Below the pieces are notes generated by a model. It did no database searches. It worked only from the letters and a program-made list of their open reading frames with translations, and was not told the DNA's origin. DNA of 64,000 bases from Anaeromyxobacter oryzae (GTDB lineage: Bacteria; Myxococcota; Myxococcia; Myxococcales; Anaeromyxobacteraceae), in the NCBI RefSeq assembly GCF_023169945.1, contig NZ_AP025591.1:6246501-6310500 (forward strand). Reading direction: 5' to 3'. Position numbers and translations under genes: made by a program. Below, piece after piece: positions 49,796 through 61,195 of the stretch. Position 1 is the stretch's first letter. The number at the start of each line of letters is the position of its first letter.

Positions 49796-49975
49796 ATGCT
49801 GGACGCCTACGTCATCGAGGAGATCAAGCGGCGCGAACGCCAGAAGGAGCGCGACGACCGCCCGGTCGTCGAGCTGCCCGTCCCGTCCGCGCCCGCCGAG
49901 CCGCGGGACCGCCACGACGACGATCGCGACGAGGATCGGGACCGCGGCGTCGTCATCATCGACTACTCCGGGTAG
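49796..49975 (+). CDS. 59-residue highly charged small protein
   Basis: Small protein of unknown function beginning MLDAYVIEEIKRRERQKERD, with a central Pro/Val stretch (RPVVELPVPSAP), an Asp/Arg/His-rich run (DRHDDDRDEDRDR) and the ending GVVIIDYSG. The ATG is preceded by GGAGAGAG. More than half of its residues are charged, so it is likely disordered. Conserved small proteins of this style occur in myxobacteria, but I cannot name it. It is preceded by a regulated-looking intergenic region. Confidence 0.6.
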   Translation: MLDAYVIEEIKRRERQKERDDRPVVELPVPSAPAEPRDRHDDDRDEDRDRGVVIIDYSG

Positions 49976-53026
<3,051 letters not shown>

Positions 53027-53062
53027 GCGGCGGGCGCCCTTCGGGCTCCTCCGTGGGCCCGG

Positions 53063-53081
53063 CGGCCTCGGCCGGAGGCCG
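53063..53081. terminator. hairpin between thiC and the rhodanese gene
   Basis: CGGCCTC (53063-53069) pairs with GAGGCCG (53075-53081), a 7-bp stem with a 5-nt loop, between two convergent genes. Without a T-run it is only a modest terminator candidate. Confidence 0.4.
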
Positions 53082-53084
53082 GCG

Positions 53085-53498
53085 CTACCCGCCGCCCTTC
53101 TCCACCGCCTTCCCGGCGGCGACCCACCCGTCGATGCCCGCCTCCATCACGAACACGTTCTTCCAGCCGAGCTCGGCCGCCCGCCGGGCGGCCTGGTGGC
53201 TCGCGGTTCAATACGTGTTCTTGCAGTAGAAGACGAGGCGCGCGCCGCGGTCCGCGGGCAGGTCCTTCTCCGACAGTGACTTGTAGGACACGTGGACCGC
53301 GCCGGGAACGTGCGCGGCGTCGTACACGGGCTTTCCGTTCACATCCAGGACGTGGAACCCGGGTGCCCCGAGCTGGCGCTCGACCTCGTCGACCGACGCG
53401 AGCAAGAACGGCTCGCCGGCGCGCGCGGATGGAGCGAGAAACAGGGTCGCCGCGGCCCCGAGGGCGGCGGAGAGGCGAGCGAGGCGGACCGTGATCAC
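53085..53498 (-). CDS. periplasmic rhodanese-like protein with in-frame TGA, probable selenoprotein
   Basis: 137 residues if TGA is read as selenocysteine (U). The GTG at 53498 is chosen for the GGAGGAGG 8-10 bases upstream. Residues 1-27 are a signal peptide (ending PSARA-G), so the protein acts outside the cytoplasm. A rhodanese domain follows: [20 protein letters not shown], then the active-site loop [11 protein letters not shown]. The TGA (53210-53208) is codon 97, five residues after the Cys in YC. Related rhodaneses have a second Cys there (YCxNxxCxASHxAA). Translation after it gives [31 protein letters not shown] and a TAG at 53087-53085, a normal domain end. A nonsense mutation is the alternative, but the placement and intact downstream frame favour recoding. 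Confidence 0.75.
53175..53193 (-). promoter_or_regulatory. candidate bacterial SECIS hairpin
   Basis: Starting 15 nt after the TGA on the minus strand, GGCCGCCC (53193-53186), loop GGC (53185-53183) and GGGCGGCC (53182-53175) form a perfect 8-bp stem. The loop lies 23-25 nt downstream of the TGA and has G at its first two positions, matching the position and loop rule of bacterial SECIS elements read by SelB. High GC makes chance hairpins common, so this supports rather than proves recoding. Confidence 0.5.
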
Positions 53499-53631
53499 GA
53501 TGGAACCTCCTCCCTCCGTGTAATCCCGGGGGGTCCGCGCCGCACCGGCGGCGAGCTCGCCCCACGCGGGATCCGCGGGAGCGTCACGCCGCGGCGGTTC
53601 GAGAGGCCGATCGGGATTAGGATCCGGGCGC

Positions 53632-54561
53632 ATGGGACGGCGGGTGACGGTCTACGAGGTCGGACCGCGCGACGGGCTCCAGAACGAGGCGGCCGCGGTC
53701 GCGACGGGCGACAAGCTCGCGCTCGTGGCCGCCCTCGCCGGGGCCGGCCTGTCCCGCATCGAGGCGACGAGCTTCGTGTCGCCGCGATGGATCCCCCAGC
53801 TCGCCGATGGAGCCGACGTCGTCGCGGGCCTGCCCTCGGTGCCGGGCGTCTCGTACGTCGTCCTCGTCCCGAACGCGAAGGGTCTCGACCGGCTCGTGGA
53901 GGCGCTCGGGCGGGCGGGCGCGGGTCACCCGCCCGTCGCCGCGGCGGTGTTCCTCTCCGCCTCCGAGACGCACAACCGCAAGAACCTCAACCGGACGCCG
54001 GACGAGACGCTCCGCGACCTCGAGTCGCTCGTGCCCGCCGCGCGCGGGATGGGGCTCGACGTCCGCGGCTACGTCTCGACGGTGTGGGGCTGCCCGTACG
54101 AGGGCGCGGTGGACCCGGCGCGCGCCGCCTCGATCGTGGAGCGCCTCCTCGCGCTCGGGTGCCACCAGGTCTCGCTCGGGGACACGATCGGCGTCGGGAA
54201 CCCGGAACAGACCCGCCGGATCCTGGAGCGGCTGCTGCGGGTGGCCCGGCCGGACCAGCTCGCGCTCCACATGCACGACACCCGCGGGACCGCCCTCGCG
54301 AACGTGCTCGCCGGGCTCGACGCCGGGATCACCACCTTCGACGCATCGATCGGCGGGCTGGGCGGCTGCCCCTACGCGCCGGGCGCGTCCGGCAACCTCG
54401 CGACCGAGGATCTCGTCTACATGCTGCACGGGATGGGGTACGAGACCGGGATCGACTGGACGAAGCTCATCGCCGCGGGCGCGCTCGCGGAGAGGCTCGT
54501 CGGGCGCCGCCTGCCCGGGAAGGCGCTGCAGGCGGAGCTCGCGCGGGCGGAGGCTCGTTGA
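53632..54561 (+). CDS. hydroxymethylglutaryl-CoA lyase
   Basis: 309-residue HMG-CoA lyase splitting HMG-CoA into acetoacetate and acetyl-CoA, the last step of leucine breakdown. [45 protein letters not shown] and the catalytic Cys in [20 protein letters not shown] are seen. TAGGAT (53618-53623) lies 8 bases before the ATG. The gene is divergent from the rhodanese. It heads a four-gene CoA-ester operon. Confidence 0.92.
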   Translation: MGRRVTVYEVGPRDGLQNEAAAVATGDKLALVAALAGAGLSRIEATSFVSPRWIPQLADGADVVAGLPSVPGVSYVVLVPNAKGLDRLVEALGRAGAGHPPVAAAVFLSASETHNRKNLNRTPDETLRDLESLVPAARGMGLDVRGYVSTVWGCPYEGAVDPARAASIVERLLALGCHQVSLGDTIGVGNPEQTRRILERLLRVARPDQLALHMHDTRGTALANVLAGLDAGITTFDASIGGLGGCPYAPGASGNLATEDLVYMLHGMGYETGIDWTKLIAAGALAERLVGRRLPGKALQAELARAEAR

Positions 54562-54563
54562 CC

Positions 54564-55337
54564 ATGGAGTTCCGGATCGAGCGGAGGGGCGGGATCGAGG
54601 CCTGGACGATCGACGGCGAGGACCGCCGGAACGCGATCTCGATGGCGATGCTGCGGGAGCTGCGCGAGCACCTCGCCCGCGCCGCGGCGGATCGCGGGCT
54701 GCGGGTGGTGATCGTGACCGGCGCCGGCGACAAGGCGTTCTGCGCGGGCGCCGACCTGAAGGAACGCGCCCGGATGAGCGCGGAGGACGTCCGCGCGTTC
54801 CACGACGGGCTCCGGCGCGCCCTCCGCGGCATCGAGGAGGCGCCGCAGCCGTTCGTCGCGGCGATCAACGGCGCGGCGCTCGGCGGCGGCCTCGAGCTCG
54901 CGCTCGCGTGCGATCTCCGGATCGCCTCGGACGCGGCGCAGCTCGGCTTGCCGGAGGTGTCGCTCGGCATCATCCCGGGCGGCGGCGGCACGCAGCGGCT
55001 CGCGCGGCTCGTCGGCGTCGCCCGCGCGAAGGACCTCGTGCTGACGGCGCGGCGGTTCGGGGCCGCCGAGGCGCTCGCGATGGGGCTCGTCTCCCAGCTC
55101 GCGCCGCCACAGCGGCTCCGGGAGGACGCCTTCGCGCTGGCGGAGCGGATCGCGCGAAACGCGCCCGTCTCGCTGCGACAGGCGAAGCGGGCGATCGACG
55201 GCGGGTTTCATCTGCCGCTCGAGGAGGCCCTCGAGCTCGAGAACCGGATGTACCAGGACTGCCTCGGCACGAAGGACCGCGTGGAGGCGCTCCGCGCCTT
55301 CGCGGAGAAGCGCCCGCCGGTGTTCACCGGCGAGTGA
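54564..55337 (+). CDS. enoyl-CoA hydratase, possibly methylglutaconyl-CoA hydratase
   Basis: 257-residue crotonase. [14 protein letters not shown] and [20 protein letters not shown] form the oxyanion hole, and [21 protein letters not shown] carries the catalytic Glu. Its place between HMG-CoA lyase and the carboxyltransferase suggests methylglutaconyl-CoA hydratase in leucine degradation; a general enoyl-CoA hydratase cannot be excluded. ATG at 54564 is 2 bases after the lyase stop. Confidence 0.85.
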   Translation: MEFRIERRGGIEAWTIDGEDRRNAISMAMLRELREHLARAAADRGLRVVIVTGAGDKAFCAGADLKERARMSAEDVRAFHDGLRRALRGIEEAPQPFVAAINGAALGGGLELALACDLRIASDAAQLGLPEVSLGIIPGGGGTQRLARLVGVARAKDLVLTARRFGAAEALAMGLVSQLAPPQRLREDAFALAERIARNAPVSLRQAKRAIDGGFHLPLEEALELENRMYQDCLGTKDRVEALRAFAEKRPPVFTGE

Positions 55338-55363
55338 CCCCGATGGCCACACGAGAGGGCGAC

Positions 55364-56938
55364 ATGGACGCGGAGGGAACGCCCGGAGGGGGCGCGGTGC
55401 AGCCGGAGGAGACGCCGGACCAGCGGATCGCGCGCGAGCTCGCCCGCGTGGAGCAGGGCGGCGCGGAGAAGTACCACCGGAAGAACCTCGAGCAGGGGAA
55501 GCTCTTCGTCCGCGACCGGCTCCGGCTCCTGCTGGACGAGGGCTCGTTCGTGGAGGACGGGGCGCTCGCGAACGCGCTCGACCCGGAGCTGCCGGCGGAC
55601 GGCGTGGTGACCGGCCTCGGCACCATCGACGGCCGGGCCGTGTGCGTCATGGCGAACGACTCGACGGTGAAGGCGGGGAGCTGGGGCGCGCGCACCGTGG
55701 AGAAGATCCTCCGCATCCAGGAGGTCGCCGCCGACCGCAAGCTCCCGCTCTTCTACCTCGTGGACTCCGCGGGAGCGCGCATCACCGACCAGGTGGAGAT
55801 GTTCCCGGGCCGCCGGGGCGCCGCCCGGATCTTCCACAACGAGGTGCACCTCTCCGGGGTCGTCCCGCAGATCTGCCTGCTCTTCGGCCCGTCCGCGGCG
55901 GGGGGCGCGTACATCCCCGCGTTCTGCGACGTCGTCGTCATGGTCGAGGGGAACGCGTCGATGTACCTCGGCTCGCCGCGGATGGCCGAGATGGTCATCG
56001 GCGAGAAGGTCACGCTCGAGGAGCTGGGCGGCGCGCGGATGCACTGCGCCGTCTCCGGCTGCGGGGACTTCCTCGTGAAGACGGAGGAGGAGGCCATCGC
56101 GCTGGCGCGGCGCTGGTTCTCGTACCTCCCGCAGAACCACCGGAGGCTCCCGCCGGAGGCGCCGGGACGGTGGCCCCGCGCCGGCGGGCGGCACCTCGAC
56201 GAGATCATCCCGCGCGACCAGAACCGGCCGTTCGACATGGCCGAGCTCGTCGAGGCGATCGTCGACGAGGGCTCCTTCCTCGAGGTGAAGAAGCTCTGGG
56301 CGGGCGAGCTCCTCACGGGCCTCGCGCGCCTCGACGGGCGGGTCGTCGGGATCGTCGCGAACCAGCCGAAGGTGAAGGGCGGCGTGCTGTTCGTCGACTC
56401 CGCCGACAAGGCGGCGCGGTTCATCTGGCTGTGCGACGCGTTCAACGTGCCGCTGCTGTACCTCGCGGACGTGCCCGGGTTCATGATCGGCACGAAGGTG
56501 GAGCGGGCCGGGATCATCCGGGCGGGCGCGAAGATGATCAGCGCCGTCTCCGAGGCGAGCGTCCCACGGATCTGCGTCGTGGTCCGCAAGGCTTACGGCG
56601 CGGGGCTCTACGCCATGGACGGGCCGGGCTTCGGCCCGTCGGCGACCCTGGCGTTGCCGCAGGCGATGATCGCGGTGATGGGGCCGGAGGCGGCGGTGAA
56701 CGCCGTCTACTTCAACAAGATCCAGGAGCGGCCGGAGGGCGAGCGGGCGGGGTACGTCGCCGCGCTCCGGGACGAATACCGGCGCGACATCGATCTCGTG
56801 AAGCTCGCGAGCGAGCTGGTCGTCGACGCCGTCGTCCCCGGGGCGGAGCTGCGCCACGAGCTCGCGCGCCGGTTCCGCCTGTACGCCGAGAGCCATGAGC
56901 CGCCGCGCGAGCGCAAGCGCGGCGTCCTCCCCGTCTAG
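55364..56938 (+). CDS. acyl-CoA carboxylase carboxyltransferase subunit
   Basis: 524-residue biotin-dependent carboxyltransferase (beta subunit). DQRIARELARVEQGGAEKYH opens the family; FYLVDSAGARITDQVEMFPG, FGPSAAGGAYIPAFCDVVVM, YLGSPRMAEMVIGEK and CVVVRKAYGAGLYAM are signature stretches. Sequence style is closest to the propionyl/acyl-CoA carboxylases as well as methylcrotonyl-CoA carboxylase, so the substrate is not certain. The biotin carboxylase/carrier subunit is not in the window. The ATG at 55364 has GAGAGGG upstream; ATG 55343 is the alternative. Confidence 0.88.
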   Translation: MDAEGTPGGGAVQPEETPDQRIARELARVEQGGAEKYHRKNLEQGKLFVRDRLRLLLDEGSFVEDGALANALDPELPADGVVTGLGTIDGRAVCVMANDSTVKAGSWGARTVEKILRIQEVAADRKLPLFYLVDSAGARITDQVEMFPGRRGAARIFHNEVHLSGVVPQICLLFGPSAAGGAYIPAFCDVVVMVEGNASMYLGSPRMAEMVIGEKVTLEELGGARMHCAVSGCGDFLVKTEEEAIALARRWFSYLPQNHRRLPPEAPGRWPRAGGRHLDEIIPRDQNRPFDMAELVEAIVDEGSFLEVKKLWAGELLTGLARLDGRVVGIVANQPKVKGGVLFVDSADKAARFIWLCDAFNVPLLYLADVPGFMIGTKVERAGIIRAGAKMISAVSEASVPRICVVVRKAYGAGLYAMDGPGFGPSATLALPQAMIAVMGPEAAVNAVYFNKIQERPEGERAGYVAALRDEYRRDIDLVKLASELVVDAVVPGAELRHELARRFRLYAESHEPPRERKRGVLPV

Positions 56939-56950
56939 GAGACCGCCCCG

Positions 56951-58090
56951 ATGGACTTCGAGCTTCCCGCGGAGCTGCAGGAGATCCAGCGCACCGTCCG
57001 CACGTTCTGCGAGGCGGAGGTGAAGCCTCACGCCCGCGCGTGGGACGAGGCGGGCACCTTCCCGGGCGACCTCGTCGGCCGGCTCGGCGAGCTCGGCATC
57101 ATGGGGATCGCGGTGCCGGAGGAGTACGGCGGCGCCGGGCTCGGGGCGCTCGCGGTGGCGACGGTCGTCGAGGAGGTCGCGCGCTTCGACGGCTCGCTCG
57201 CGCTCACCGTCGCGAGCCACAACGGCCTCGGCACCGGGCACATCGTCCGCTTCGGCACCGAGGAGCAGCGCCGGCGGTGGCTGCCGGGGCTCGCGCGGGG
57301 CGAGAAGCTCGCCGCTTGGGCGCTGACGGAGCCGGGCAGCGGGTCCGACGCGGCGGGGATGCGGACGACGGCCGTGCGCAGGGGCGACGCCTGGGTGCTG
57401 TCCGGGTCGAAGACCTTCATCACCCAGGGGACCGTCGGCGGGACCTTCGTCGTCCTCGCCAGGACCGATCCGGAGCGGAAGCAGCACGGGATCACCGCGT
57501 TCGTCCTCGAGCCCGGGATGCGCGGTTTCACGCAGCGCGCCATCCACGGCAAGCTCGGGATGCGCAGCTCCGACACGGCCGAGCTGTTCCTCGACGAGGT
57601 CGAGGTCCCCGACGACCGGCGGCTCGGCGGCGTCGGCGAGGGCTTCCTGAACACGCTGCAGATCCTCGACCGCGGCCGGATCACCATCGGGGCGCTCGCC
57701 GTCGGGCTCGCCCGCGGAGCGCTCGAGGAGGCGCGTGCCTACGCGAAGGAGCGCCGGGCGTTCGGGAGGCCCATCGCCGACTTCCAGGCCATCGGGTTCA
57801 TGCTCGCGGACATGTCGACGGAGCTCGCCGCGGCGCGGCTCCTGGTGCAGCGCGCCGCCGCGCTGTGCGACGCGGGCCTACCCTTCGGGAAGGAGGCCTC
57901 GATGGCGAAGCTCTTCGCGAGCGAGGCCGCGATGCGCGCCACGTCGAAGGCCATCCAGATCCACGGGGGCTACGGCTACACGAAGGACTTCCCGGTCGAG
58001 CGGTACTTCCGCGACGCGAAGCTCTGCGAGATCGGCGAGGGGACGAGCGAGGTGCAGCGGATGGTCATCGCCCGCTCGGTCCTGAGCTGA
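56951..58090 (+). CDS. acyl-CoA dehydrogenase
   Basis: 379-residue FAD acyl-CoA dehydrogenase of normal length. AWALTEPGSGSDAAGMRTTA and FITQGTVGG bind FAD and substrate; QIHGGYGYTKDFPVERYFRD and IGEGTSEVQRMVIARS end the protein. The Glu in GEGT is the catalytic base position of short-chain enzymes. Isovaleryl-CoA dehydrogenases have Ala there (GAGT), so despite the leucine-like neighbourhood this is better called a short- or branched-chain dehydrogenase. Confidence 0.9.
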   Translation: MDFELPAELQEIQRTVRTFCEAEVKPHARAWDEAGTFPGDLVGRLGELGIMGIAVPEEYGGAGLGALAVATVVEEVARFDGSLALTVASHNGLGTGHIVRFGTEEQRRRWLPGLARGEKLAAWALTEPGSGSDAAGMRTTAVRRGDAWVLSGSKTFITQGTVGGTFVVLARTDPERKQHGITAFVLEPGMRGFTQRAIHGKLGMRSSDTAELFLDEVEVPDDRRLGGVGEGFLNTLQILDRGRITIGALAVGLARGALEEARAYAKERRAFGRPIADFQAIGFMLADMSTELAAARLLVQRAAALCDAGLPFGKEASMAKLFASEAAMRATSKAIQIHGGYGYTKDFPVERYFRDAKLCEIGEGTSEVQRMVIARSVLS

Positions 58091-58190
58091 TCGCCGAAGG
58101 ATCGAGGACCAGCGACCCCCCGCAAGGAGAAGCCCCGCCCACCGGGAGGCGAGCGGGGCGTACTGCGTTCGGGCTCTGCCTGCTGGGAGA

Positions 58191-58209
58191 CCTCGGCTCG
58201 CAGCCGAGG
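58191..58209. terminator. bidirectional hairpin between acyl-CoA dehydrogenase and HAF gene
   Basis: CCTCGGCT (58191-58198) and AGCCGAGG (58202-58209) form a perfect 8-bp stem with a CGC loop between convergent genes. A second weaker stem, GCCCCGC (58132-58138) with GCGGGGC (58153-58159), lies just upstream. Confidence 0.5.
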
Positions 58210-58221
58210 CAGGGATCGCGC

Positions 58222-59331
58222 CTACGGGCATGTGACCGGCGACAGCAGGACGCCCTGGTTCTCCCACGTCGTCGTGTCGACGCCGTACACGGTGATCTGT
58301 CCGACCGAGTTGATGTTCGACGCGTAGAAGAGGATCAGGTCCGGGCTGGCGTCCAGGATCCGCGTGTTCAGATCGATGATCCCTTCGGCGCTGCTCCAGA
58401 CGAACGGGTGCCACCACCAATCGTTGCCCAGCGTGACCCCGACCGCGATTCCGGTGTCGCTGACGTCCATGCACATGCTCCAGGGCGACTCGCCCTCGGG
58501 CGGCTCGAGCGCCCCCAGGTCCGTCATCGTGCCGTCCCGGTAGAGGAACCCGTGATACCCGCCGGGCGCGTCGGCGGCGCCACAGACCACCCCGGCGCTG
58601 TTGACCTTGTAGGCCCGGCTGCTCGTCCCTGCGCCGTCGATGGTCCCGATCTTCTGCATCGGCCGTCCCGCGGGGATCAGGAACGCCTGCCAGACGCCGT
58701 TGTCGGCGTCCACCAATCCGACGCCCACGATGTCGCCCGCGTCGTTCACACCGTTCGCGTAGGTGTCCCCGCCCGTCGGGATGGTCCCGAGGTCGATGAC
58801 CTGGCCGCGCCGGAACGCGACCGCGTGGGCCGTGCCGCCCTTCGAGGCGGTGCCGACCGCCAGGCCGAGGTCGTTGACGTCCATGGACCAGCTGCTCCCG
58901 TCCGGCTCGAGCGCGCCGAGCTCGGCCGCGGCGCCCTTGTAGAACGACGCCGCCCTGTACATCCCGTCCGCGGTCTTGGATCCGCCCACGGCGAGGCCTC
59001 GCGCGTTCACGGCGCGCACGTCGCTCAGGCCGCCGCCCAGATCGCCGACCGGCGACGGCGTCCCGTTCTCGAACACGAATCCCCTGCGCTCGTCGCCGTA
59101 CCCCCGTGTTCCGACGACGGCTCCCTGGGGACCAAGGCCCAGGGTCTGCAGGTCGACGCCCTCGAAGTACACCGGTCCGAGACCCTGGACCGTGTAGCAG
59201 ACACCGGTCGTTGCGCTGAGCGGCGAGGCGGCGGCGCGTACGTGAGCCGTTGGCTCGCTGCCGCAGCCCGAGACGAGTACCAGACAGCAGATACGAGCCA
59301 GCTCGATGCACGGCGACTTGCGCGAAATCAT
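58222..59331 (-). CDS. HAF-repeat extracellular lipoprotein
   Basis: 369-residue exported protein. The ATG at 59331 follows AAGGGAG and gives a lipoprotein signal with Cys at residue 23 (LVLVSGC). It contains about five HAF-type repeats of the form DLG...A..VN..G..VG: GDLGGGLSDVRAVNARGLAV, LGALEPDGSSWSMDVNDLGL, DLGTIPTGGDTYANGVNDAG, IGTIDGAGTSSRAYKVNSAG and LGALEPPEGESPWSMCMDVS. Such proteins are surface or secreted and of unknown role, probably propeller-like. Its base composition is visibly less GC-rich than its neighbours, suggesting recent transfer. Confidence 0.85.
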   Translation of the reverse strand: MISRKSPCIELARICCLVLVSGCGSEPTAHVRAAASPLSATTGVCYTVQGLGPVYFEGVDLQTLGLGPQGAVVGTRGYGDERRGFVFENGTPSPVGDLGGGLSDVRAVNARGLAVGGSKTADGMYRAASFYKGAAAELGALEPDGSSWSMDVNDLGLAVGTASKGGTAHAVAFRRGQVIDLGTIPTGGDTYANGVNDAGDIVGVGLVDADNGVWQAFLIPAGRPMQKIGTIDGAGTSSRAYKVNSAGVVCGAADAPGGYHGFLYRDGTMTDLGALEPPEGESPWSMCMDVSDTGIAVGVTLGNDWWWHPFVWSSAEGIIDLNTRILDASPDLILFYASNINSVGQITVYGVDTTTWENQGVLLSPVTCP

Positions 59332-59814
59332 AGTGCTCGCTCCCTTCCAGCCGACGCCCGGCGCCTCCGTTTCGAGGCCCCGGGGCTTCCACTTTCCGTG
59401 ATTGACGGCTGGAGTGATTCGATGCTCGGCGACGGCATCAGTCAGCAAGTCACTGGGGTTTCCGCAATGTGTTTAAGGCCGGCTGGTGCTCCGAAGGCGC
59501 GCGTGTGATGCGGCCCGGGCCATGGTGGCAGGAGGGGCGGAGCGCGAGCTCTCGGCGCGTCCACGGAGCGGGTGTAAGGGGATCTCCGGCGGCGAAGCGA
59601 GCAGGAGGACCCGCGGCGAGGCGAAGCGTTGGGCCAGCGCAATCCCGCAGACGGCGGACGCAACGTACGTCCCTGCGGGCGGACACGGACGAGTCGCCGT
59701 CGATACCAGGGGTCATGCACGGCGCCATCGGGCCTGAGAGCCGGCGCTCGCGCCCCTGCCGGCATGCGGCGCCCGGGTCATGAGCCGGATAGGAGCTGAA
59801 CCGGAAGTCTCCGG
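59332..59814. other. intergenic region of foreign or decayed sequence
   Basis: About 480 bases upstream of the HAF gene without a convincing reading frame. Composition is lower in GC at 59390-59480 (leader or promoter of the HAF gene) and returns to normal toward 59800. Small open frames here lack codon bias. It appears to be decayed sequence brought in with, or broken by, the HAF gene. Confidence 0.4.
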
Positions 59815-59865
59815 TCCACCGAGGTGCAGCGGATGGTCATCTCGCGCGAGATTCCGAGATTCTGA
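59815..59865 (+). pseudogene. remnant of an acyl-CoA dehydrogenase C-terminus
   Basis: The 21 bases 59821-59841 are identical to 58049-58069 near the end of the intact acyl-CoA dehydrogenase. In frame the fragment reads STEVQRMVISREIPRF followed by TGA (59863-59865), which is the normal ending of this family (compare TSEVQRMVIARS in the intact gene). No upstream part of the gene survives. It is probably the scar of a lost paralogue or a duplication associated with arrival of the HAF gene. Confidence 0.6.
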
Positions 59866-59884
59866 GGTAGTCTGTCGCGCCGCA

Positions 59885-61195
59885 ATGTCCGAAGGCGAAC
59901 ACACCATCATCGGGAAGATCCCGCGGGAGCGTCTGAACCAGATCGCGTCCCGCAAGCTCTCCGCGCTCGGGGTCCCGGTGCGGCTGGCCGCCGACCGGGA
60001 GACGCTCGAGGGCGAGCTCGCCTTCTCCGGACGCGTCGTCCACCCCGCCACCGGCCAGCCGCTCGCGCGTGGCCGCTTCGTCGTCGTCGGCCACGACAAG
60101 CTCCGGTTCGTCGACCCGCCTCTCGCGAGCGTCGGCGAGCTGAACTTCTACGAGCACGAGCGCAGCACGTCCCTCGAGCAGGCTCTCGCGCAGGCGCTGG
60201 CGCGCCATGCGGCGGCGCTGCAGGACGTCGCCGCCCGGATGCGGGCGCTCAGGCTCGAGGCGGCGCTCGATCCGGAACGCCTCGCAGCGCGCGCGGTGGT
60301 GAAGACCGCGACCCACGCGTTCGAGATCCTCGGCGGCGTCGACGCGGTGCGGGTGTCGCGCGTCGCGCCGGTCGGCGGTCAGCCGTTCGAGGTTGCCCCG
60401 GGGTTCCCGCCGCTCGAGCTGTCCGAGTATGCGTCGCCGACGGACCTCGAGATCTACCTCGTGAACGCCGTCCCGCGGATGCAGGCGGCCCCCGCGCCGG
60501 TCCGCGCCGCCGCGACGCCGCCCGGCGCCGTGGTCGCGACGCCGCCGCCGCGGAACGCGCTCACCCTCGCGGCGCTCGCGCGCGTGTTCGGCGAGGACGC
60601 GATCCTCGCCCCGAACGCGATGGTCGAGCTCGTCCAGGAGTTCGTCTACGGCAACACGCGCCTCCGGTTCGTCGCCGCGCGCGAGGTGGGGACGCGGTTC
60701 AAGGGCCGCCTCATCGGCCCGAACGGCGACGTCTGGGCGGACCGATTCGAGCTCGAGAACTTCCCCGGGACGCGGAAGGTGGTGGCGCTCGCGCTGGGCG
60801 CGCCGGACGTCGAGGCCGCGCCGGAGGAGGGCGCCCCGCCGGCCGGAGGCGGGGCGGGGGCGCAGGTCCCGAGCCACCTCATGCCCCACGCCGGCGAGGT
60901 CTGGGTGATGAACGTGGTGGTGGAGGAAGCCGGGCAGGACGAGGTCCGGTACGTCGGCACCGACATCGACGGGAAGCCGTACGGCGCCGCGCGCGTCCTC
61001 AAGCGCTCGGACTTCGAGGCCGTCTTCTCGCAGGAGCGCGGCGGATGGCGCCTCCTCATCCAGATCGATCAGGTCCAGGAGGGCCACGTGATCTACCGAC
61101 AGCTGGATCGACAGCGGCAGCCCATGGGCGCGCCGCGGAAGATGTCCGCCGCGATCCTGGTCGCGAACTTCGTCCCCGAGGCGGCGGCGTACTGA
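59885..61195 (+). CDS. protein of unknown function
   Basis: 436-residue soluble protein I do not recognise. The ATG at 59885 is chosen because the longer frame would run through the acyl-CoA dehydrogenase remnant. TAGTCT (59868-59873) lies 11 bases before it. The N-terminal half holds an Arg/Ala-rich helix near residues 95-135. The C-terminal half is beta-rich (RFVAAREVGTRFKGRLIGPN, then DEVRYVGTDIDGKPYGAARV). No signal, membrane segment or catalytic motif is seen. Its stop overlaps the meaB ATG by one base, so they are cotranscribed. Confidence 0.7.
   Translation: MSEGEHTIIGKIPRERLNQIASRKLSALGVPVRLAADRETLEGELAFSGRVVHPATGQPLARGRFVVVGHDKLRFVDPPLASVGELNFYEHERSTSLEQALAQALARHAAALQDVAARMRALRLEAALDPERLAARAVVKTATHAFEILGGVDAVRVSRVAPVGGQPFEVAPGFPPLELSEYASPTDLEIYLVNAVPRMQAAPAPVRAAATPPGAVVATPPPRNALTLAALARVFGEDAILAPNAMVELVQEFVYGNTRLRFVAAREVGTRFKGRLIGPNGDVWADRFELENFPGTRKVVALALGAPDVEAAPEEGAPPAGGGAGAQVPSHLMPHAGEVWVMNVVVEEAGQDEVRYVGTDIDGKPYGAARVLKRSDFEAVFSQERGGWRLLIQIDQVQEGHVIYRQLDRQRQPMGAPRKMSAAILVANFVPEAAAY

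Noticed and set aside
53208-53498. Truncated rhodanese ending at the TGA as a complete protein
   Set aside because: It would stop in the active-site loop and lack the C-terminal part of the fold, which is present in frame right after the TGA.
53085-53498. Rhodanese as a nonsense-mutated pseudogene
   Set aside because: Not excluded, but the TGA is at the conserved Cys, the rest of the frame is intact and a SECIS-like hairpin follows; recoding explains more.
59442-59765. Small open frames upstream of the HAF gene
   Set aside because: Several overlapping frames on both strands with no codon bias, ribosome site or domain.
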